Shown here one piece after another: positions 10,887 to 21,270 of a stretch of DNA of 64,000 bases. Source of the stretch: Diplonema papillatum (lineage: Eukaryota; Euglenozoa; Diplonemea; Diplonemida; Diplonemidae); NCBI GenBank assembly GCA_030068145.1, contig JAPJBO010000139.1, forward strand, positions 62,001-126,000, in the 5' to 3' direction. The position numbers and the translations under genes were made by a program. The notes below the pieces were generated by a model that was given only the letters and a program-made list of their open reading frames with translations, was not told where the DNA came from and ran no database searches. Every line of letters starts with the position of its first letter. The first letter of the stretch is position 1.

Positions 10887-12219
10887 CCCCCCCCCCCCCC
10901 TAGGGCTAAGTTGGATGGAAACGCCGTTTCTTTTAGTTTTTTCGAAATATGGAAACGGAAACGGAAACGGAAACGGAAACGTTTCCGTTTCTTTTAAAAA
11001 AAACGCCGGAAGGTCATGCTGAGGGGTCCTATAGGATACCACTTCGCGGGTCCTTCTGTGTGTCCGTCAGGTGTCCGTTTCCAGCCAAATTTTGGCTTTC
11101 CTTTCAGAGGGCGGGATCACCTTCTTCTTTTGATCTACTAGCGGGCACTTCTCTTCCTCCGTCTTCTGGCGGGCTCTCTGACTCTTCAGGGCCCTTCCTG
11201 GGCTGTTCTTCGACTTGGCTCGGCCCCTTCTTGTGTGTCGTCGCGGTCTCGTTTGTGCAGAGCAGTCGCTGATGCTCACCGCTTTCTTTCATCGGCGATC
11301 TGACACGAGCAAATAGGTAACCACAAGCTAATGATGCAGAATGTCGTCACATGCGGATGCTGAGGTTTTCTGACACCAGATTCCACTCTTCTGTGCCTAC
11401 CACTTCGTCCTCTGCTGCTTCCAACCCACGTTCTCATGTTTACTTGTATCGGCAGCCGTGCCGAGTGGGGCTTTTTGAATCTGCCGTCCTCTTCTGCATT
11501 GTCGGTGGGGTTCTTCCTGCCGTCGCTGTCTATGCTCCGACAACACCGCCCGATGGTGCCCCTTCCGGTGACGGTTGCCACCCGTCGTCATATGCAAGGT
11601 GCACTGTGGCAAGCGATGTTTAGCGCACACGTTACTGCGTGGCCATCGCTTTTCTGGCGGGTTCAACATTGCCCCGGCATACGTGTGCCCTTCTCACCTC
11701 CTGATGCTGATTGCACTCCCTCTTTGTCTTACGCCGCCGAAAAACCCCGGTCTTGTAGCCTGTGGCGCGGCGGTGCTCCCGCTGTCCTGAACGACCGTAT
11801 CTGTATAGCCTATTATTGGAAGCGGATGTGCTTTCCCGATCGTCTTCAGCGCGTTGGCCAACGGCCTCGCATAACAGAGCATCGTCGCTACAACAGCCAT
11901 TGGTATAAAGAGCTGCAGACCTCAAAGTCATCACAACCGGATGCGTGTGGTTGCGTCTGCTCCACGCGGTCGCAACTCTTATGCTTCTTTCCTCCCTCTT
12001 TTTCAAAGCCACCTTGTCCATGGTTTCCCACTGGATTGCGGGGTCCGCCGTTCGACACACATTTCCGGTCGGACCTTCAGCCAGTATACTAGTGGCATAC
12101 CAGCCGTTTCTTTTGAAAAGAAACGGCGTTTCCATCCACCGCCAAAAAGAAGGAAACGGAAACGGAAACGGAAACGGAAACGTTTCCAACGTTTCCATCC
12201 TACATAGCCCTAGGGGGGG
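10887..12219. mobile_element. TIR element 2 with GGAAAC hexamer arrays
   Basis: The two ends are inverted copies: a C run then TAGGGCTAAGTTGGATGG on the left, and the complement of TAGGGCTATGTAGGATGG followed by a G run on the right. Just inside each end is a five-unit GGAAAC array (10951-10980 and 12152-12181), each flanked by the inverse GTTTCC and a CGTTTCTTTT box. The 1.1-kb interior holds overlapping frames on both strands but no intact one that I recognise, so it is probably non-autonomous or decayed. It abuts the next element directly. Confidence 0.7.
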
Positions 12220-13416
12220 TCAAAAGGTCTTTTTTTGCGTCAAAATGGTGACATTTTCAGCCTGTAGACTTAACGGCAGTTTAAGGCTAAAAAAACATGC
12301 AACCCGCCTCAGAAATGCCCGGAAACGTGTTTTTGGGGGAAGTTTCATGGAAAATGGCCCAGGGGGGGGTGTATTAGTTGATGGTTTTAGGGTGGACACC
12401 GTTTGGTACCGGCTAGCAGCCTGTGTGTGTGCTTCACTGTTCATACCATGCAAAGATGAGACTACAATCACGTACAGGCAGCCACAAATGGAAGCAACAA
12501 AAGGGCAAACGACACCCAGGAGGAAGGCAGCTATGAACGTTGCTCGTCTGGATGGTTAACAACGTCCCAAAAGGTTCTCTGGGTCTTGCGCAAGCTGAGG
12601 TGCTGTTGACACCGCAGGCAGCAGCTCTTCCCCGAACTTCTGCTAGAGCGATATTCACAAAGTTCGATGTCTTTCCGAGAAAAACAATGAGATGCTATCA
12701 TCCGTAGTGGGATTTTCCAGATTCCAACGTTTTTGTTGAAGGGATGCACGCGACAGTGTCGTTTATTCAAGTTCGCCTTTCGTACACCACCCGAAAGGGT
12801 CGCATTGCACACGCACGGAAGACAATACTGGTCACCGGGGTGTATCTCTGGTACCTAACCCCAACGCACGTTGAGCTTGAACAAAAATAGAAAACTGGAC
12901 TTGAACGAAAAGGTTCGGCGGTGGATTTATAGGACTGCCACGACATAGCAGCTCAGGGCAGGGTATCTGCAGCTTGCGGTAGCACGCTACACGACACAGG
13001 CCACTACGAAAGCTGGCGCTGACGTCAAGGACTCGAGGGGGCGGCACGTTACGAAGCCGTACCTCATTGAGTCGCTTGTCGGTGCCTCCTACGAAGCCCC
13101 ACCATCCCCAACTCTCAGGAAAGTCTTTTGAGTAAAAACACATAGGTTTGGGCAGTGTTGTTTTCCTTCTTCGGTTCATGCTGTCACTATTTTTGGGGTT
13201 GTCACCTAAAAAGAAGAACACCGGTACCAAACGGTGTCCACCCTGAGTCCAAAAATTGGGCACTCGTAAAAAGGCCTTTTCGGGGCACTTCAGCAGCCAA
13301 AAAGCATGTTTTAGGCATTTCTATACGGTTCTGGGGTGGTCTACCAAATTGTATTGCCTCTTAGGTGCCCCTATGTGGTTCCCAAAAAAATGACCTATTT
13401 TGACAGCTTTTGACCC

Positions 13417-13437
<21 letters not shown>
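12213..13437. mobile_element. TIR element 3 with long imperfect inverted repeats
   Basis: The left end begins with a G run then TCAAAAG, and the right end is CTTTTGA then a run of 24 C. About 180 bp inside each end is a 24-bp perfectly matching inverted segment (12389-12412 and 13221-13244, containing ACACCGTTTGGTACCGG). Matching short blocks lie between, so the arms are long but diverged. The interior has a 143-codon minus-strand frame (12832-13263) without an ATG; I do not call it a gene. Confidence 0.65.
13414..13437. repeat. C24 homopolymer at element end
   Basis: A run of 24 C is followed by an A-rich stretch. It marks the right end of TIR element 3. A run this long may be partly a sequencing or assembly estimate. 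Confidence 0.8.
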
Positions 13438-13447
<10 letters not shown>

Positions 13448-13788
13448 AAAAGAAAAAAAAGAAAAAGAAAGGATATAATACGGATGTGCTATACAATAAA
13501 CGTACGGTTACGCCGTATCCGTATTTCACCTTTTCTTCCAAAAAAAAAAAAATTCCTTTCGAGTCCTTGTTTTCTTGAATGCCCGAGCACGGCTCTCGCA
13601 GGTACATCCTGGGGCCACAAAAGACCCCCTCTCGCGATGACCAGCCAAGTTGAAGACATTATGTTCCTTGGGTGAATAGCTCAACCCTAGGTCGAAATCC
13701 CCTTGTCGCGAGAGCCGTGTGCTTGGAGCTGCTGCGAGAAGAACAGGAGAGAAAAACAAGGCTGCTCAGGAGAAAGAGGGAGGGCAAA

Positions 13789-14013
13789 AATACTCGAGGG
13801 ACTGCCTTGCTCATTTCGAAGGAGGCTAGAGGGGGAGAAAACAATACAGCTGCAAAGTGGGTCTTTTTTTTGCTGAACGCGTACGCCCGCCACTGAACCC
13901 AGATTTACCTGTGTTTCGTGTGGGCTACAGCACGTTTACCTCCTTCGAGATTGGAATATCGTCTGGCAGTCTCCTCAAGCATTTCCAACAAAGCAGGTGT
14001 GTATACAAAAAAA
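13789..14013 (+). repeat. SINE-like family A, copy 2
   Basis: A nearly full-length copy starts at AAATACTCGAGGGACTGCC and ends in GTGTATAC plus an A run. Confidence 0.85.
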
Positions 14014-14159
14014 AAGAAGGACCAGAACGGTCAAACACGCATGCCAGGCTTGAGCCGGAGTTAGCTCAGGGTCAAAACCCCGTCTCTTCGGGCTAGTACA
14101 CAGGCAAGGTCTGGAAACGGGTTCTTTTTTTTTTTTTTTCAAAGCATTTTTCCAGGGGA

Positions 14160-14430
14160 CTTTAGCTCTTTGTCTCTGACCGAGCAAAAAAGCCGGTTTC
14201 AGCGAAAACCCCGGTTTTGGGGCTCTGCGGTGCCTGTGGGTGTCTGAGTGCCTGGAACCGTCGCCCCGCGCACGCAAACAAGGGGACGGAGGGGGTTGGT
14301 GAGATATAAGCTTGCGGTGGTGGTGTGCTCGTCTATCAAACGGAGATGGTAAGTGAAAGCTTCGAATTGCAGTGACACACCGTGACGCGCCGTGTAACTG
14401 CAGTACTGTACAGTACAGGGGCCACTTGAA
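14160..14430 (+). repeat. Dispersed repeat family C, copy 1
   Basis: It is about 270 bp and highly similar to 60408-60700. It contains AAAACCCCGGTTTTGGGGCT, the block CAGTGACACACCGTGACGCG, and a terminal palindromic CTGCAGTACTGTACAGTACAG. Another hairpin-rich stretch follows at 14465-14515. Confidence 0.8.
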
Positions 14431-14589
14431 ATCATAATTCATGAAATATTTTTATTTTTTTGAAAACCCGAAACCGGAAAACCCCGGTTTCTGAAACCGG
14501 GAAAGCGGGTTTCCAAAGTCCCCTGATTTTTCCCAGGGACATATATGGGTCTGGGAGATTTGGCGGGAAAGTTGGGAGTGCAGTGGGTG

Positions 14590-14866
14590 AAACTTGGGCA
14601 GTTGGAATGTTGCCTTTTGGCAGAAGTTTCCGACGCTTCTCGTCCCACGTTGGACACTGCTGTGTCATGCTCGCCCAGCCAGGTGCCAACTTGGCAGTCA
14701 GAACGCGCTGCGGCAAGAAGATCGGGTACTGGTTCCTTTGTTAATTCTTCTATTCCACAGAACGAGCCGCAAAAATCTTCACCATCATCGATCAGTTGAG
14801 GACCGCCCGTTGTTTCGTTGGTCAATGCAAAAAAGATCCCGAATTCCCGGAAACTGTTCCTTTTTG
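14590..14866 (-). CDS. Weak candidate exon, acidic protein segment
   Basis: A minus-strand frame without an ATG has protein-like composition (FALTNETTGGPQLIDDG, then FCGSFCGIEELTKEPVPD). It would need to be an internal exon. I could not fix its splice sites, and the sequence just upstream on this strand (14880-14925) belongs to a repeat also present at 38818. Confidence 0.25.
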
Positions 14867-14869
14867 TGT

Positions 14870-16320
14870 TTTGTATTTCCGACGATCCCGTGGGACGTAC
14901 AGATTGGTGTCTTCTTGTTTCCTCTTCTGTTTTTTGGAGCGTGGGGACAAGGAACCTGTGAACGAGGGTTCTCTAAAAGAAAGAAAGAAAAAAAATGCTT
15001 CTAGGCACATTTCTGTTTATACGGTTAATGCGGACTTTTTGATTTTTTTTCCGTGTTTTCTTTGTACCGGAAGATACTCGGCTCCCGGTGCATATTTCGA
15101 CAGGGGGGCCTTAGTTCAATATAGGCAGGACACAGCCTCTCACGCATCTTTGATGCTAGCCAGTAGGCAAGTCTTCTTCGGGATTCAGATTCGCCCACGG
15201 TTCGTTCCTCCTTCGTAATTTATAACAACTGGCGCCGCTCCACTTGAGTATTTCCTACAAAGCAGGTGCTCAGTACATGGGGATGACAAGGATAGAAGAG
15301 ACGGAGCGGGGCACGCGCGACCCCCACGGGGCAGTGTTTTTCCTTTTTTGTTTGTGCGATTTAACCAACATGTGTTCCGTATGATGCCGAGAAGCTCTCA
15401 TCCCACAGCAACATCACCGCCTACCCGCGGGGGGTTTTTTTTTTTTTTGTTAGCCACATGCAATCCAGACCATAGCGTGGGCAGCCCGAGGGGAAAACAT
15501 TTTTGAGGGCCAACGCACTTCTTCCCGGTAAAACGTAATTTTTTTTCCGGGAGTTAGGGGGGCCCACGTACCCCCTTTTTTTTGGGACAAAAATTATAAG
15601 AGGTGGTTGCCATTGCATCTCCAAGGAAGACCGGTCCGTAAAACAGTAGGGAGGGGGAGGCGGAAATAATGTGAAAACGGGTGGGAACAAAAACGCGGCC
15701 CTTCATTCTTTTTGGTTGCCTTGTTGTTGGTCTTGGTTGGGAAGTTGTAGGGAAGGTGCTTGAGTTGGGGCACCGTGATGCCCTGTCTGCGCTCAACGTC
15801 GATTTCGCACCTGCTCCGGATTCGCAGACAGGGGCGCCACGTCGGAAGGAAGGATCGGTGTTTGCTGCGGTTGGATCCTGAGGGGAACTTTGGGGGGAAC
15901 AACCTTCGCCCCCCCCTCCCCTGTACCCACCTTGCTTTCACAAGCAGTTTTCACGTCGACACCGCAACGGACCTTCACCAGGGCTCCCCCGCGGCTTTGT
16001 CCTATTTTCGCGTAGTTGACCACTTTCGGGTTCCAACGAGTGTACTTCACCTCGAATCTTTCTCTCCAGCAAAACAGAATACTACCCCCACTGACACAGT
16101 CCTCCGACCTTGCCATGTCTTTTCTTCCCATCATTTGCGAAGTGCCGGAAAGCTGGGTTCGTAACTTACGAGCAGCACAAACAAACAGTCAAGGGTTCCC
16201 TGCAGTATTTGCATACTTTCAAAGGACGGGAAAGGCAAAAAAAAAATTTAACAAAAAAAAAAAAAGAGGGACCAACTGACCTTTTGCTTTCACACGGGCT
16301 CGTGTGATAAAACATTGTAT
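14870..16320. other. No supported gene
   Basis: It contains a diverged family B piece (15085-15180), a family A 3' end fragment near 15240-15275, T and A homopolymers, and short frames. Confidence 0.5.
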
Positions 16321-16581
16321 CTAGAAGGTCAAGACGCTCGGATACTGAAAGGGTCGCCGCCCCACCCCCCCTGAAAATATCATCCAATCTGCCCAGTCTG
16401 TCCTGAATGGCTGGTCTGTCGAGTGTGCACCTTGGAAGGCGCCGGCCAGAACCTTCAAGAGATTGCGAGGGTCGTAGAAGGTAGCCAGCTGCCGAGTGGA
16501 CACCGCTTTGACCCTCCCCCACACTGCGGGTGTGCAAACCAAAAAATAGTAGCGCGTTTTGTGCGCACTAGCGGAAGCCAC
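16321..16581 (-). CDS. Candidate terminal exon, unknown protein (86 codons)
   Basis: A minus-strand frame opens in phase 0 after an AAAAGCAG acceptor at 16582-16583 and ends at TAG (16321). Its translation is protein-like: AHKTRYYFLVCTPAVWGRV, then a segment with FYDPRNLLKVLAGAF, then FRTDWADWMIFSGG. I do not recognise the family and cannot place other exons. A mobile-element fragment is an alternative. Confidence 0.35.
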   Translation of the reverse strand: MASASAHKTRYYFLVCTPAVWGRVKAVSTRQLATFYDPRNLLKVLAGAFQGAHSTDQPFRTDWADWMIFSGGVGRRPFQYPSVLTF

Positions 16582-16679
16582 CTGCTTTTGGGAAGTTTCC
16601 TGCGCTGCCAACTACTAGTTCTTCTTCTTAGCACCACGCAAAGGTTCAAAAAAATACTCGTGGGGCCGCCCTCGTCGTG

Positions 16680-16812
16680 TAGCCTAGGCTAGAGGGTGAA
16701 CACAACTCTAAGATCGTTTTCCGGTGAACGCTTACGCCGGCACTGAACCCAGATAAATATATACTCCTGTGTTTCGTGTGAGCTACAAGGCACATTTCCC
16801 CCTTTGATTTTC
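16680..16812 (+). repeat. SINE-like family A, diverged copy
   Basis: It matches the middle of family A (GAACGCTTACGCC to CTACA...GCACATTT) with insertions and no A tail. Confidence 0.6.
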
Positions 16813-18147
16813 GTGTTTCATTAGTGGCGAGCAGTGGTACGCGGATTAGCATCGTACTATCTCTCTGAGAGTATGCAAACTGGCACCCTTCTCGAGTCCT
16901 CCTACTTGCAACCGATGCCCGGAGACGCAGTTTCCCGCGAGCGTGAAGCCAAACCCCAATGTTTTCAATTCACACGAAAGAGAAAAGGAGGATGCTGCAA
17001 AGGAGAACGAAGCCACGCATGCAGACACGAAGGGATCCTGTGGCTTTGGCCACGCCTGCAGCAACCAGTCCAAACCGGCGCCGCCAACAGTGCCTGGCCA
17101 CTTCGCGACACTAGATCCCGAAATAGATGGGCACGACACGACTGCCTGGATTCACACGTTTTTCTAGTGGCTAGCAGTGGTACGGCGGGCATGAGAGGAT
17201 TCTACCTACCTCTGGTTGCTGTAAGAAGGGCTTTTTATAGCGTTCTCTCGTCTGCGTTGAAAATCATCCGACATCACGGTCTGTCAAGTCTACCCCATAT
17301 ATTGAAGCGCCTCCCTTCACGGCTTCATGACGCTACACCGGAAGGTATACTATCCGCGGTGCGACTCGCGATTGTTCATTGGGAGCTAGTGACAAGTTCT
17401 GCGGTCCTTTCTGCTTTTTTTCGTGAACCCCAGAAAGTCAGAACATTGCTCGCCTTTGCGCACTGATTTGCACACACACAAACAAAAGCAAAGAAGTCGT
17501 CGCTCTCTTTTTGATACTCGTTCGGTGCCACGAGTTGGCAGTATCATGATGATGATAATGATTGTACAACCGTGTCATTTTTTCCCCTATAGAGCGCGGG
17601 AAGAAAACCTAAGTTTGTAGTAGCGGGGGGAGGGTTCTTTCTTGTTATCGTGGTTAAAAACCTCGCGTTGCTTTATTTTTTTCGCACTTCAGCCTTTCGA
17701 TCGTTGCGGTCGCTTTTCTTTCTAGGAAGGAAGGAATCGTGTACCGTCCAGCCTCTAATCTATAGGCCTATAATATGCGTGGTTTATAATTTGTCGGCCG
17801 CAAATTTTAAATCCTTAATTATTATTATTCTCGGCACCACTCTTTGTGGATCAATTAATTTCTTTTTGGCGGCGCCGCTTTAGAAGTTTTATGTAATTTT
17901 TAATTTATAAATCGTTAATGATTTCCTTTCAAATTTCCCAATATAGATAATATTAAAAACTACATAAATTAGGAGCCAGACGGTCTCTGTTCCCTCCCCT
18001 CCATTGTTTTCTCTTTGTTGGTACATCGCTGCAATGAGATTCACAGATTCACGCCCACCACGTGGTGCCTCTCCCATATTTTCGGCACACCGCCTTTCAT
18101 ATGGGAACGGGAACGCACGTCCTGTCCAACAGCACGTTTCGGAGGGA
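16813..18147. other. No supported gene; AT-rich from 17740
   Basis: A 210-codon plus-strand frame (16834-17466) overlaps a short direct repeat (GCGAGCAGTGGTAC near 16826, GCTAGCAGTGGTAC near 17168) and has no recognisable domain. From 17740 to 17990 the DNA is unusually rich in A and T. Confidence 0.45.
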
Positions 18148-18352
18148 AATACTCGAGGGATTGCCTTGTGCTCATTTCGAAGGAGGCTAGAGGGGGAGAA
18201 AACAATACAACTACAAAGTGGGTCTTTTTTGTTGAACGCTTCCGTCCCCAGATTTACCAGTGTTTTCGTGTGGGCTACAGCACATTTACCTCCTACCGCA
18301 ACTGGCAGTCTCCTCAAGCATTTCCTAGAAAGCGGGTGCTTATACAAAATAA
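18148..18352 (+). repeat. SINE-like family A, copy 3
   Basis: An almost full-length copy ends GGTGCTTATACAAAATAATTG. A second, 3'-end-only fragment lies at 18646-18717 and ends in CCTTATACA plus an A run. Confidence 0.8.
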
Positions 18353-18967
18353 TTGAACCTTAAGGTGCCAGAGATCTCCGTTTTCGCCTTTTTTTTTTTT
18401 GACAATGGAGCAAAAAATGGTGCCTGGCAACTGCCAACACGAAGTTTTCGAAAACGAATTCACCGCAGGCAAGATTGCTTGTATTAAAAGAAAACTCGTA
18501 CGGGACCGCCCGGTGCTAATTGTTGACACACTCAGCAATTTGCTCTGGTTGCGTTCGTCGGGAGTATCGCACGCTGTCACTGCCAGCCTTTCGCTACGTG
18601 ACTCCGGAAGGGTCACTCGGCACGCATCCGTTGCGAATTGCTATTCCTCCTTTGCGAATTGCAAACTGGCGGCCTTCCCGAGCATTTCCTACAAGCAGAT
18701 CCTTATACAAAAAACGCCCCAGTACGTCCCCGGGTAACATCCGCGTCCCCGCCGTCTGTTCTGCTTGGCATTTCGCACCGTTTTCCGTCTTTTTCTTTCT
18801 TTCGGGGGTTTCGCACGTGTTTCTCGTCTTATGTATCTGCTTTCCATTTGTTGCTTTTCGGCTTCTTGCCAGTTCCCGGCCTGCTACCCTGATCTTCTAA
18901 GGTCGAAAAGGATCACCTGTCGCCGCTGATGAGAAAGAATATATACCGTACTTGGATTAATGTTGAG

Positions 18968-19027
18968 CCGGGTAAAACCTGGGACACCCCCCAAAAAATG
19001 GGGCTGAGTGTCCCAGGTTTTACCCGG
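18968..19027. repeat. Perfect 20-bp inverted repeat
   Basis: CCGGGTAAAACCTGGGACAC at 18968-18987 is exactly inverted at 19008-19027 with a 20-bp loop. It lies 66 bp outside TIR element 4 and could be a tiny palindromic element or an extruding hairpin. Confidence 0.85.
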
Positions 19028-19093
19028 TTTCGGCACCCGGTCTGTCACGCACCCGTTCCAGCTTTAGTCCAGTTCAACATTATTCCAATTAAA

Positions 19094-19985
19094 GGGGGGG
19101 TAGACCTATCCACCCGATTTTTTCCGGAATTTCCGCGACGAAACATTAAAACTAGTGGCGTTAAAAAATTCCTATTCTCCAGGCTTTATCCAATGGATAT
19201 CCAAGGGCTGTCCACAGTTTTGTTGCAGGGTGGTGTTTTTTTTCCTTCGCCCCTTCGGCGCGATATTGACTATTGGGTGGTAAACCAACCTGTCCGGTCG
19301 AAACCCTCAAGCTCACATTCCCTGTTAGTGGGTGAACAAGCCAACCCTTAGACAATTCTGCTTGTCTAGGTTAGGTAGAGTCGACATCGAAGGATCGAAA
19401 AGCAACATTGCTATGAACGCTTGGCCGCCACAAGTCCCCTTCCCTGTGGTAATTTTTAGAGTGCTGTCACCTCCAGCTTCATCCCTTGAACATGAGTGCA
19501 CTGAGACAACAGAAAATAGTCCACACCAGCCACGAGAAGCGGCGCATCAGCCGTCCTCTTCATAGCGCCAGCAAAGCAAACCGCAACCACAGGGTGGCGG
19601 TTGCCCTTCAATGTATTGTGCAGGCTAAAAAGACGTAGGCAGCGTGTTTTGGTGGTTGATCAGAATTCCTTACCTGAATACACACAGGGTAAATACAAGT
19701 GGGGAAACGATCAACCGGCACGCGCAAACAAAACGAAGCGCCTGTCGTTTTCTCGTTTTCACTCTCTCGTTCTTGCTTGTTGGCAACATTTACATTCTAG
19801 ACTATTTCCACACGTCTTCTCACTTGGTGTGCTGTTGTTACACTCACAGCGGGTGGATTGGTCCACTTCCAGAAAAAATTAACTCGCCGCTGAAAAATTA
19901 AAAAGTTAAATTTATCTCCAAAACCAGTCGACCTATTATCCTAGGATAATAGGTCCCCCTGGATAGTAGGTCTACCCCCCCTTTA
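19094..19985. mobile_element. TIR element 4 flanked by TA (about 0.9 kb)
   Basis: The left end AAGGGGGGGTAGACCTATCC is inverted at the right end (complement AAGGGGGGGTAGACCTACTATCC). Both ends abut the dinucleotide TA, as expected for a TA target duplication of the Tc1/mariner type. No transposase frame is visible inside, so it is probably non-autonomous. A short palindrome, CTATTATCCTAGGATAATAG, lies near the right end. Confidence 0.6.
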
Positions 19986-20012
19986 CGGTAAGCAAAGTAA
20001 ATAGCGAAAATC

Positions 20013-20240
20013 CTCCAAGATTCCTGGCACTCAAAAAGTTGCTCCTCGCTCGCTTGACAGCGTCGGAGACTGCCTCGAGAGGCTCATAGAGCGGACCTAC
20101 AACTGGCGAGACATCAACCGAGACGGGCGAGCCCCCCTCGGATTCGTTGGTTGGTGCTTCACTGGTCGCTCTTCGCTGGCCGATTCGCTGCCGGTCTCCA
20201 CTTCTTCCATTGCCTGCTAGTCGCAGGGTATTCAAAAGGG
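20013..20240 (-). CDS. Weak candidate coding segment
   Basis: A minus-strand frame between TIR element 4 and an SSU rRNA fragment gives a protein-like stretch (NESEGGSPVSVDVSPVVG, then LYEPLEAVSDAVKRARSNF). The frame is open for 179 codons but runs into the rRNA fragment, so only this portion is considered. No start, domain or firm splice site was found. Confidence 0.25.
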
Positions 20241-20451
20241 AAAAGGGAAGGGAGAAGGCAGCCCTACCAGACAGCCGGTCCTGGTATGGAATGATCGTTG
20301 CATCATTATCGGCTTGACCCGGTCCGATCTCTGGTACCTCACAGGATTGACTATCCCGTAGGCCGCGGTCCTCATCGTCTCCAGACCCAAGATCTCTTGA
20401 GCGGTTCCGTCCACTTGACCCGGCGATGCAGTCGTCCGAACCTGAAACTGG

Positions 20452-20547
20452 CAATGAACACCACAGGCGGGCAAGTCCGGTGCCAGCACCCGCGGTAATT
20501 CCGATCACCAACCGCGTATATCCATGCTGCTGCTGTTAAAAAGCTCG
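20452..20547 (+). pseudogene. SSU rRNA 530-loop fragment
   Basis: It contains GTGCCAGCACCCGCGGTAA and GCTGCTGCTGTTAAAAAGC, homologous to the small-subunit rRNA 530 loop and the adjacent helix. It is only about 95 bp long, with substitutions on both sides. It shares the unusual C in the 530 loop with the other SSU fragments. Confidence 0.85.
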
Positions 20548-20774
20548 CCCCACCGGGCCTAGCGCCTGGAAAGGCACGGTACGGACGTTACTCCAGGATG
20601 AAAGCGGTACTGCACTCGTGCAAAGGGCGTGACCCCTGCTACGCAGGGCCCACGGGCCCGGCGCTCATAAGCCGGTGCTTGACGATAGGCACCCGGAGTT
20701 CCTGTTGTAAATGTACTCCGACATGCCTGGCTTCAGAAACAAGTTCCCGTCTCCGTTGCCGTCTGCGTGTGGGG

Positions 20775-20957
20775 GAAAATCTTAGTTTAATGTTTAGGCA
20801 GAGCACTGCCTCACATGCATGGTTGATGCTAGCAGCAAGTCTTCTTCGAGGAAGATGTTGTCTAGGAAAGGGATGAAAATAGAATGAGGTAAAAAGGGGT
20901 AAAAAGGGGGAGTGTACGGCTCCCAAAGTGGGGTATGAAACCTTGAGGGACTAGCCC
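20775..20957 (+). repeat. Dispersed repeat family B, copy 1
   Basis: The family consensus runs from GGGGGAAAACTTAGTTTAAT through AGGCAG...CACTGCCT and the palindrome TTGATGCTAGCATCAA to GTCTTCTTCGAAG, then an A/G-rich tract and GGTATGAAACCTTGAGGG. In this copy the palindrome is mutated. Confidence 0.85.
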
Positions 20958-21092
20958 CCTGTGTTTTTTCACCGCGGTGTTGTGTGCACCTCGTTCTTCG
21001 TCTCATGTTTCGCTCTTGAACGCAGACCAATCCAAAGTCAGAGCTCATCAGTGGGTCCTTTGGATGGGGATTTTCAGTCCTGTTCCGAGGGG

Positions 21093-21270
21093 GAAAAACT
21101 TAGTTTAATGTTTGGGCAGGACACTGCCTCTCATGCATGTTTGATGCTAGCATCAAGTCTTCTTCGAAGAGAGTGTAAAATAGAAAAGGGAAAAAGGAAC
21201 AGGGTAAAGGGGTCGCGGGGAGTGTAAGACTCCGCAGGTAGGGTATGAAACCTTGAGGGACTAGTCCTCT
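21093..21270 (+). repeat. Dispersed repeat family B, copy 2
   Basis: A near-complete copy about 300 bp after copy 1, with the palindrome TTGATGCTAGCATCAA intact. Shared flanks (CACCGCGGTGTTGTGT and TTTGGATGGGGA) show that a longer block was duplicated in tandem. Confidence 0.85.

Noticed and set aside
16834..17466. 210-codon plus-strand frame
   Set aside because: No domain and an equally protein-like stretch in another frame; it overlaps a short direct repeat.
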